Shown piece by piece: positions 1 to 5,416 of a stretch of DNA of 5,836 bases. The DNA is from Acidobacteriota bacterium (GTDB lineage Bacteria > Acidobacteriota > Terriglobia > Terriglobales > Acidobacteriaceae), in NCBI GenBank assembly GCA_021841795.1, contig JAKCDN010000211.1, forward strand, positions 1 through 5,836, read 5' to 3'. How positions within the stretch are numbered: the first letter of the stretch is position 1; the number at the start of each line of letters is the position of its first letter. The position numbers and the translations under genes are program-made. The notes beneath the pieces were generated by a model. The model was not told where the DNA came from, searched no databases, and saw only the letters and a program-made list of their open reading frames with translations.

Positions 1-1
1 G

Positions 2-2260
2 AGCACGAATGCGACAACCCGCATCGTTGGAGCAGCCGTCCCGCGAAAGGAGGGCGTAGAGAAGCTGGTGGGCCGCGCGTGCTATGTCGATGACATCGTG
101 CGCGAGGGCATGTGGCACGGGGCCGCAGTGCGCAGCACAATTCCACGGGGACGTATCCGTTCCGTCGTCTTCAATCCGGAGATCGACTGGAGCGAGTTTG
201 CCATTGTGACCGCCGCGGATATTCCCGGCAACAATGTGATCGAGTTGATCGTCGCCGACCAACCCTGCCTGGCAAACGGCAAAGTGAATCATTGCGAGGA
301 ACCGATTCTCCTGCTCGCGCACGCGGACAGGCAGAGATTGCGCGAGGCCGTTGCCGGGGTCGAGATCGAGTATGACCCGCTGCCGCCCGTCTTCACCATC
401 GAGGCGAGCGAGCGGCAGGATCCGATCGTATGGGGCGAAGACAACCTGCTCAAGAGCTTTGTGCTGGAGAAAGGCGATATCGATTCGGCATGGGCGCTTG
501 CAGCGCACATTATCGAAGGCGAATACCGCACCGGCGCACAGGAACATCTCTACATTGAGAACCAGGGAGTGATCGCCGAGTATAGCGCCGTGGATGGGGT
601 CACGGTGTGGGGCTCGCTGCAGTGCCCGTATTACGTCTTCAAGGCCCTGCGCGGTGTTTTCAATCTTCCGGACGAGCGGCTGCGCGTCGTGCAGACGGAG
701 ACCGGCGGCGCATTCGGCGGCAAGGAGGATTATCCTTCGGTCATCGCCTGCCACGCTGCGCTGCTGGCGATGAAGTGCGGCCACCCGGTGAAGATGATTT
801 ACGACCGCATGGAAGATCTTGCGGTTACCACCAAGCGCCACCCGGCGCGCGTGCGCCACCGCACGGCCCTGGACAGAGACGGCAAGCTCCTGGGAATGGA
901 GATTGCGCTCGATACCGACGGCGGCGCGTACGCCACACTATCGTCCACGGTGCTCTCGCGCGCCACGCTCCACGCCACGGGCCCGTATCTCTGCCCCAAC
1001 GTGCGTGTCCGCGCACGCTCCTGGGCGACGAACCACGTTCCTTATGGAGCCTTTCGCGGCTTTGGCGCACCACAGGCGGTCTTTGCCATGGAGCGGCACA
1101 TGGATGAGATGGCCGCGGCGCTCGACATGGATCCAGTCGATCTGCGGCGGAGGAATTTTCTGCACGAGGGCGACACCAACGCCACTGAGCAGATGATGCG
1201 CGAGCCGGTGATTCTCGATCGCCTGCTCGATCGCGCGCTGCAGGAAAGCGGGTTGCGCGAAAAATGCGCACGTTTCGCCGCGGAGAACGCAGGAAGCCAT
1301 GTTCGACGCGGCATGGGGCTGGCGGCGTTCTATCACGGGTCGGGATTCACCGGCTCCGGCGAAGTTTATCTCAACTCACTGGCCGGCGTGGACGTGACGC
1401 CGGCGGGCAGGGTGCGGGTTCTGGTTTCAAACACCGAGTTTGGCCAGGGGACCAACACCATTCTCACGCAGATTGCGGCCGAATCGCTGGGCATCGACTA
1501 TGCCGATGTAACCATGGCTGCGCCGGATACAAAGCTGGTGCCGAACAGCGGGCCGACCGTTGCTTCGCGCACCTCAATGGTTGTGGGTCGGCTTATCGAG
1601 CGCGCATGCCGGCAACTGATTGACACGCTGCGCGAGCACGCAGAGCTGGGCAGCGATTACACACGCGAGGAATTTCTTGCCGCCTGCGAGCGATACCGCG
1701 ACGCGCATGCCGAGGTCCAGTCGCTCTGCCGCTACGAAGCGCCTCCGGGCATTTACTGGGACGACACGAGGTATCACGGCGAGGCATACGGCGCTTATGC
1801 GTGGGCTGTTTACGTGGCTCAGGTCGCGGTGGACACGGTGACTTACTCCGCCGAGGTGGAAGGTTTCTGGGCGGTGCAGGAGGTGGGCCGCGTGCTGCAT
1901 CCGGTTCTGGCCGCGGGCCAAATTGAGGGGGGCATCGCGCAGGGCATCGGCTACGCCCTCTACGAAAAGGTGGTGCTTGAGAACGGCCGCATGAGCAACA
2001 ATCAGATGACCAACTACATTATGCCAACGGCCGAGGATGTTCCGCCGATCCATGTCTACTTTGAGGAACTTCCCTTCCGCTACGGCGGATTCGGCGCCAA
2101 GGGCATTGGGGAACTGCCTCATGACGGGCCAGCGCCGGCCATTCTGAATGCGATCCGGAATGCGACGGGCGTTGGATTCAACTCGATTCCGCTTTTGCCG
2201 GAGGATCTATGCGCGCGGTTTTGCTCAGACGCACAGGTTGAGGAGCCGGCCCGCCTATGA
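2..2260 (+). CDS. xdhA: Xanthine dehydrogenase, molybdopterin-binding (large) subunit, 5'-partial
   Basis: This is the catalytic subunit that hydroxylates xanthine to urate at a molybdenum-pterin centre; electrons leave through the FeS and FAD subunits encoded just downstream. The frame is open to the left edge. The 22 codons before the first possible start (GTG 68) read like the family N-terminus (RIVGAAVPRKEGVEKLVGRA), so the true start lies upstream. At least 752 residues are present, close to E. coli XdhA (752, from memory). Numbering from GTG 68, I see GGAFGGKE at 213-220, an Arg at 298 (LSRATLH), AFRGFGAPQ at 328-336 and GIGELP with Glu682. Glu220 and Arg298 are 78 residues apart and align with bovine Glu802 and Arg880, the residues separating xanthine from aldehyde oxidases; Glu682 aligns with the catalytic Glu1261. 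The stop overlaps the next start as ATGA. The family is certain; xanthine as substrate rests on these residues plus the urate genes downstream. The symbol follows E. coli usage. Confidence 0.93.
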   Translation, partial: STNATTRIVGAAVPRKEGVEKLVGRACYVDDIVREGMWHGAAVRSTIPRGRIRSVVFNPEIDWSEFAIVTAADIPGNNVIELIVADQPCLANGKVNHCEEPILLLAHADRQRLREAVAGVEIEYDPLPPVFTIEASERQDPIVWGEDNLLKSFVLEKGDIDSAWALAAHIIEGEYRTGAQEHLYIENQGVIAEYSAVDGVTVWGSLQCPYYVFKALRGVFNLPDERLRVVQTETGGAFGGKEDYPSVIACHAALLAMKCGHPVKMIYDRMEDLAVTTKRHPARVRHRTALDRDGKLLGMEIALDTDGGAYATLSSTVLSRATLHATGPYLCPNVRVRARSWATNHVPYGAFRGFGAPQAVFAMERHMDEMAAALDMDPVDLRRRNFLHEGDTNATEQMMREPVILDRLLDRALQESGLREKCARFAAENAGSHVRRGMGLAAFYHGSGFTGSGEVYLNSLAGVDVTPAGRVRVLVSNTEFGQGTNTILTQIAAESLGIDYADVTMAAPDTKLVPNSGPTVASRTSMVVGRLIERACRQLIDTLREHAELGSDYTREEFLAACERYRDAHAEVQSLCRYEAPPGIYWDDTRYHGEAYGAYAWAVYVAQVAVDTVTYSAEVEGFWAVQEVGRVLHPVLAAGQIEGGIAQGIGYALYEKVVLENGRMSNNQMTNYIMPTAEDVPPIHVYFEELPFRYGGFGAKGIGELPHDGPAPAILNAIRNATGVGFNSIPLLPEDLCARFCSDAQVEEPARL

Positions 2261-2790
2261 GCGTTCACGAACATGCGGGGCAGACGGCGGCGTGGGCCAC
2301 GATCCGCCTGACCGTCAATGGCGAAGAGCACACGGTGACGGCGCCGCCAATGAAGCGGCTGCTCGACGTGCTGCGCGAGGACCTGCATCTGACGGGCACC
2401 AAGGAGGGCTGCGGCGAGGGAGAATGCGGATCCTGTTCGGTGCGTCTGAATGGCGAGCTGGTGAACAGCTGCCTGGTTCCGGCGCTGCAGGCCCAGGGAG
2501 CAAAGATTCAAACGGTAGAAGGCCTCAGGCTCGAAGACGGCCTCCACCCGCTGCAAGAGGCATTTCTGCGCTGTGGAGGAGCGCAATGCGGCATTTGCAC
2601 GCCGGGCATGCTGATGGCCGCGGCGCAACTGCTGGCGCAGAATCCGCACCCTTCGACGGCGGAGATTCGCGAGGGCCTGGCCGGCAATCTTTGCCGCTGC
2701 ACCGGCTTCATGCGGATCTTTGAAGCGGTTGCAGCCGCGGCTGGAGTCGCGGAACGGCCGGCAGCATTGGAGGGCGGCGATGCGCGGTAA
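2257..2790 (+). CDS. xdhC: Xanthine dehydrogenase, [2Fe-2S] iron-sulfur subunit
   Basis: This small electron-transfer subunit carries two [2Fe-2S] clusters between the molybdenum site and FAD. The 177-residue protein has the plant-type ferredoxin cluster ligands Cys52, Cys57, Cys60 and Cys72 (GCGEGECGSC, then NSC) in the N-terminal half. The helical C-terminal domain has Cys111, Cys114, Cys146 and Cys148 (CGIC and LCRC), so all eight expected ligands are present. Its length is in the normal 155-180 range, with a somewhat long tail after the last cysteine. The ATG overlaps the upstream TGA by 4 bp (ATGA), and AGGAG sits 11 nt ahead, so translation is probably coupled to the large subunit. No signal peptide or membrane segment is visible, and I infer a cytoplasmic complex. 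CO dehydrogenase small subunits share the fold; the neighbours argue for xanthine dehydrogenase. The symbol follows E. coli, where xdhC is the FeS subunit; other species use that name for a maturation factor. Confidence 0.94.
   Translation: MSVHEHAGQTAAWATIRLTVNGEEHTVTAPPMKRLLDVLREDLHLTGTKEGCGEGECGSCSVRLNGELVNSCLVPALQAQGAKIQTVEGLRLEDGLHPLQEAFLRCGGAQCGICTPGMLMAAAQLLAQNPHPSTAEIREGLAGNLCRCTGFMRIFEAVAAAAGVAERPAALEGGDAR
2769..2774 (+). promoter_or_regulatory. Shine-Dalgarno site setting the FAD-subunit start
   Basis: GGAGGG lies 5 nt before ATG 2780. This supports 2780 as the start of the FAD subunit rather than the in-frame TTG at 2720, which would add 20 residues unlike the family and overlap the FeS gene by 71 bp. 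Confidence 0.8.
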
Positions 2791-3658
2791 TGCAGACCAG
2801 CACGCACTGGTCGCACCTGGCAGCCTGGGGGCGGTGCTCGACCTGCTGGCCGCGGAGCCGCGCGAGTGGACGCCGATTGCAGGCGGCACCGAGCTGATGG
2901 TGGCCTTCTCAGCGGGCCGGCTGAAGGCGCGCAAACTCGTCAGCCTTTGGGGGATTCCCGACCTGCAAGCCCTGCGGGTAACTGCCGATGAGGTTTCGAT
3001 CGGCGCCGCGGCAACCTTTCTTGAACTGCGCAGGCAGGCAACAATCCAGTCCGATTTTCCGCTTCTGGCCAGGGCTGCAGGCTGGATCGGCTCCATTGCC
3101 AACCAGAGCCGCGCCACGCTGGGCGGAAATGTGGTGAACGGCTCACCCGCCGCCGATTCTTCACCAGCGCTTCTGGTATACGACGCCGAGGTGGAGGCGA
3201 TCTCGGTTCGCGGCAGCCGCAGACTTCCCTACTCCGAGTTCCATACCGGATACAAGCGCAACGTACTGGCCGCGGACGAACTGCTCTATGCGATCCATCT
3301 GCCGCGGCGCTTCACGGAGCACAGGCAATATTTGCGCAAGGTGGGGACGCGTCGCGCCATGGCAATCGCCAAGGTTGCGCTCGCCGCCAGCGCACGGCTG
3401 GAACGCGGGACGATCCGCGAGATTCGGCTGGGAGCGGCGAGCCTGGCGCCGTTTCCCACGCGGCTCAGGCGGACCGAAGAGGTTCTGCTTGGTCAGGCAC
3501 CGATGGAGGAAACACGGCGCGCGGCGCGGAGTGCGCTGCTTGCCGAGATTGCGCCGATCGACGATATTCGCTCCAACGCGATCTATCGGCGGCGCGTGGC
3601 TGCAAATCTGCTGGAGGAGTTTTTGCTCGAACTGGGCCGGGAGGAATGCCGCGGGTGA
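2780..3658 (+). CDS. xdhB: Xanthine dehydrogenase, FAD-binding (medium) subunit
   Basis: This flavoprotein subunit passes electrons from the iron-sulfur clusters to NAD+ or another acceptor. It is 292 residues from ATG 2780, the same length as E. coli XdhB as I remember it. FAD-binding signatures of the CO dehydrogenase flavoprotein family are clear: PIAGGTELM at 32-40 and TLGGNVVNGSPAADSSPALL at 113-132. They are followed by KVGTRRAMAIAKVA at 187-200 and a C-terminal domain ending in IDDIRSNAIYRRRVAANLL (260-278). The start overlaps the FeS gene by 11 bp and has its own GGAGGG site. The stop overlaps the next gene. Nothing is missing or odd. The acceptor (NAD+ or oxygen) cannot be read from the sequence. 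The FAD subunits of nicotinate, 4-hydroxybenzoyl-CoA and CO dehydrogenases look alike, so the substrate assignment rests on the operon. Confidence 0.93.
   Translation: MRGNADQHALVAPGSLGAVLDLLAAEPREWTPIAGGTELMVAFSAGRLKARKLVSLWGIPDLQALRVTADEVSIGAAATFLELRRQATIQSDFPLLARAAGWIGSIANQSRATLGGNVVNGSPAADSSPALLVYDAEVEAISVRGSRRLPYSEFHTGYKRNVLAADELLYAIHLPRRFTEHRQYLRKVGTRRAMAIAKVALAASARLERGTIREIRLGAASLAPFPTRLRRTEEVLLGQAPMEETRRAARSALLAEIAPIDDIRSNAIYRRRVAANLLEEFLLELGREECRG
3639..3645 (+). promoter_or_regulatory. Shine-Dalgarno site for uraD, favouring GTG 3655
   Basis: GGGAGGA directly abuts ATG 3646, too close for normal initiation there. It is 9 nt from the in-frame GTG at 3655, an ideal spacing. GTG 3655 overlaps the FAD-subunit TGA as GTGA, the same 4-bp junction style as the ATGA at 2257 and 4164. 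GTG 3655 is therefore the better start, removing three residues. Confidence 0.6.
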
Positions 3659-4167
3659 ATGCCACGCTTGCAGCCTGGAATGCAGCCACCGCAGAGGCGG
3701 CGCGCGAGGCGATGCTCGCCTGCTGCGGCTCGGCACGCTGGGCCAAGGCCATGACGGACCTGCGGCCGGTTGCAAGTGTCCCGGCGCTGAGCGAAGCCGC
3801 GGATCGGGTATGGAGCGCCATGCAGGAGCCGGACTGGATCGAGGCCTTTGCCTGCCATCCGCGCATCGGCGAGCGCAAGAGCGCAGTTCACACGGGCGCG
3901 TAATCGGCAACATGGTCGCAGCAGGAACAGGTTCAAACCGGGTCAGCAAGCGAGCGCGTGATGGCGGAGATGGCCGCGGGAAACAAGCAGTATGAAGAAC
4001 GATTTGGATTTACATACATCGTCTGCGCCACGGGCAAAAGCGCGGAAGAGATGCTGGCAATCCTGAGGCGGCGGCTCGCATCGACACGCGAGGTGGAGTT
4101 GCTGGAAGCCGCCGAACAGCAGCGGCAGATCATGCAGATTCGTCTGGGAAAGTGGCTGGTGGAATGA
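3646..4167 (+). pseudogene. uraD: OHCU decarboxylase (UraD) interrupted by an in-frame TAA
   Basis: The intact enzyme decarboxylates 2-oxo-4-hydroxy-4-carboxy-5-ureidoimidazoline (OHCU), from UraH, to (S)-allantoin. Read from ATG 3646 (GTG 3655 is a likelier start), the first 85 codons hold the N-terminal half: LACCGSARWAKAM, then HPRIGERK with the catalytic His71. Codon 86 (3901-3903) is TAA. The same frame then continues with SATWSQQEQ (Ser91, Glu94), GNKQYEERFGF, YIVCATGKSAEEML and a C-terminal helix, ending at TGA 4165. With the stop as one residue the product is 173 aa, normal for the family, so nothing is inserted or deleted; a single-base change, for instance CAA to TAA, would explain it. 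The truncated 85-residue product lacks the Ser/Glu pair and the C-terminal active-site parts. No ATG, GTG, TTG or CTG lies in frame between 3904 and 3957; GTG 3958 or ATG 3961 could at best give a dead fragment. The gene overlaps uraH by 4 bp. The family is sure; whether the stop is real is open. Confidence 0.88.
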
Positions 4168-4547
4168 GCGCAATTACGACTCACGTGCTGGATACCGTGC
4201 TGGGCAAACCCGCCGCCGGGATGGCTGTGCGCCTGGAAAGGCTGGAAGGCGGCTGGATCGAAGTGGTTGAAGGCGAGCCGGCGGAGCGGGTTACGGATGC
4301 GCCCTGCGACTGGGTTGAGGTTGCCGCAGGCCTTACCGACGCCGACGGCCGCTGCCGCGATCTTGCCATCGACGCGCCGGCGGGTGACTACAGGCTTAGC
4401 TTCGCAACCGGTGCATATTTCAAAGACCGGAACCGACTCAGCATCTACTCTGAGATTGTTATCGCCTTTGCCTGCGACGGCAAGGGGCACTATCATCTCC
4501 CGCTGCTGCTCAGCGAAAACAGTTACACCACCTATCGAGGGAGCTAA
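4164..4547 (+). CDS. uraH: 5-Hydroxyisourate hydrolase (transthyretin-related protein)
   Basis: This enzyme hydrolyses 5-hydroxyisourate, the unstable product of urate oxidase, to OHCU. The 127-residue protein shows the family signature at both ends: TTHVLDTVLGKPAAGM at 5-20 (His7) and HYHLPLLLS at 109-117 (His111), ending in YRGS at 124-127. TDADGRC supplies the active-site Arg63. The family is usually about 110-120 residues. The extra length is a segment around residues 30-50, before DGR, that resembles its own flank and may be a duplication. A Ser (YSEIVIAF, 95-102) stands where a Pro is usual. No secretion signal is seen, so it should be cytoplasmic. ATG 4164 overlaps the uraD stop as ATGA. 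Only weak purine-rich sequence precedes it, so it probably depends on translation of uraD, which makes the TAA in uraD relevant here. An in-frame GTG at 4152 was not used because the family starts right before ITTHVLD. Confidence 0.93.
   Translation: MSAITTHVLDTVLGKPAAGMAVRLERLEGGWIEVVEGEPAERVTDAPCDWVEVAAGLTDADGRCRDLAIDAPAGDYRLSFATGAYFKDRNRLSIYSEIVIAFACDGKGHYHLPLLLSENSYTTYRGS
4537..4543 (+). promoter_or_regulatory. Shine-Dalgarno site for urate oxidase
   Basis: GAGGGAG lies inside the last codons of uraH, 7 nt before ATG 4551. It is strong and well spaced, so urate oxidase can initiate independently even if translation upstream is disturbed. Confidence 0.75.
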
Positions 4548-4550
4548 CCT

Positions 4551-5393
4551 ATGGCCCGACTTGGAGAGAACCGGTACGGGAAGTCCCGCGTGCGCCTTTC
4601 GCGCATTACCCGCCACAGCGACCGGCATGAGTTTGACGAGTGGATCGTGCACATCATGCTGCATGGCAGCTTTGAGGCGAGCTACACGGAAGCCGACAAC
4701 AGTCTGGTTCTGCCCACCGACACGATGAAGAATACCGTGTACTACGTGGCGCGCGGATCGAAGGCGGCGTGCATCGAGGCATTCGCCCTGGAATTGGGCG
4801 ACTACTTTCTTGCCCACCAGCCACAGGTATCAAAGGTCGAGATCGGCGTACAACAGAAGGCCTGGAAACACATGGCAACCGAGGGACCGCCGGAGCCCAC
4901 AACGTTCCGGATGAGCGGAGCGGAGCTTGAAACGGTCCAGGTCGAGCGGGCAAGAGGAGGCGCGTGGAATGTCATCTCCGGTATCGACGGGCTGATCATC
5001 CTGAAGACCAGCCGGTCGGCCTTTACCGGCTACATCGAGGACAAGCTCACGACGCTCAAGCCGGCCGCGGACCGTATCTTCGGAACGCGCGCAACCATTG
5101 CGTGGGAGTACAACACGGCCGCGCCCGACTACGTAGAGGCGCGCAGGCGAATTCTAGGCGCACTGCTGAAGGAGTTCGCTGCGCACAACAGCATGAGCGT
5201 GCAGCATACTCTCTTCGACATGGGCAAGGCCGCGCTGGACGCGGCGCCGGAGATTGCGCGCATTCGCCTCTGCATGCCGAATCTGCATCATCTGCTGGCC
5301 GACCTGAGCCCATTCGGTCTCGATAATCCAAACCACATTTTTGTTCCCATCGACGAGCCGCATGGTACGATCGAGGCCACCGTCGAGCGGTAA
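4551..5393 (+). CDS. pucL: Urate oxidase (cofactor-free uricase)
   Basis: This enzyme oxidises urate with O2 to 5-hydroxyisourate and H2O2, without metal or flavin. The 280-residue protein has two tandem tunnelling-fold halves and falls within the usual 280-330 range. Visible marks are NRYGKSRVRL (7-16) with Lys11, LPTDTMKNTVYYVARGS (54-70) with Thr56-Asp57, and DKLTTLKPAADRIFGTRATI (164-183) with Arg175. Further on are SVQHTLFDMG (216-225) with Gln218 and MPNLHHLLADLSPFGLDNPN (242-261) with His246. Lys11, Thr56 and His246 match the catalytic Lys/Thr/His of fungal uricase (10/57/256), and Arg175 and Gln218 match the urate-clamping residues (176/228). The protein looks fully competent. It begins 3 bp after uraH with a strong ribosome site and ends in VER, without a peroxisomal tail. 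B. subtilis PucL fuses an OHCU decarboxylase domain to uricase; here the two are separate genes. The symbol follows bacterial usage; uox is equivalent. Confidence 0.96.
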   Translation: MARLGENRYGKSRVRLSRITRHSDRHEFDEWIVHIMLHGSFEASYTEADNSLVLPTDTMKNTVYYVARGSKAACIEAFALELGDYFLAHQPQVSKVEIGVQQKAWKHMATEGPPEPTTFRMSGAELETVQVERARGGAWNVISGIDGLIILKTSRSAFTGYIEDKLTTLKPAADRIFGTRATIAWEYNTAAPDYVEARRRILGALLKEFAAHNSMSVQHTLFDMGKAALDAAPEIARIRLCMPNLHHLLADLSPFGLDNPNHIFVPIDEPHGTIEATVER

Positions 5394-5398
5394 TTCAT

Positions 5399-5406
5399 AG
5401 AGAGAA
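5399..5406 (+). promoter_or_regulatory. Probable ribosome-binding site for the permease
   Basis: AGAGAGAA lies in the 23-bp gap after urate oxidase, about 10 nt before GTG 5417. It is purine-rich but only moderately like a consensus site. It is the only candidate ahead of the GTG start, and no ATG lies nearby in frame. Confidence 0.45.
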
Positions 5407-5416
5407 CCCACATCCG

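Noticed and set aside
68..70. GTG 68 as the true start of the large subunit
   Set aside because: The 22 codons upstream are open and match the family N-terminus, so the start is beyond the left edge.
2720..2722. TTG 2720 as start of the FAD subunit
   Set aside because: ATG 2780 has a strong ribosome site and fits family length; the extra 20 residues are unlike the family.
2119..3117. 332-codon open frame on the minus strand under the FeS and FAD genes
   Set aside because: It lies wholly antisense to two genes with clear family motifs, has low-complexity Arg/Ala/Ser-rich sequence and no recognisable domain; a GC-rich shadow.
3901..3903. TAA recoded as an amino acid throughout the genome
   Set aside because: TAA is the natural end of the FeS subunit, uraH and urate oxidase in this same window, at family-typical lengths.
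3161..3949. 262-codon minus-strand open frame across the FAD gene and first half of uraD
   Set aside because: It is antisense shadow of recognised genes with no family resemblance; it has the composition expected from the opposite strand's codon bias.
3288..3995. Plus-strand open frame bridging the uraD stop, suggesting a frameshift
   Set aside because: Both uraD halves are in the same frame with family sequence up to the TAA on each side, so no frameshift is needed; this frame's product has no family similarity.
3933..4817. 294-codon minus-strand open frame across uraD, uraH and uricase
   Set aside because: It is antisense to three recognised genes, with no motif or plausible ribosome site.
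5394..5416. Possible terminator or promoter between urate oxidase and the permease
   Set aside because: The gap is only 23 bp with no inverted repeat, T-run or recognisable promoter elements; only a purine-rich ribosome site is visible.
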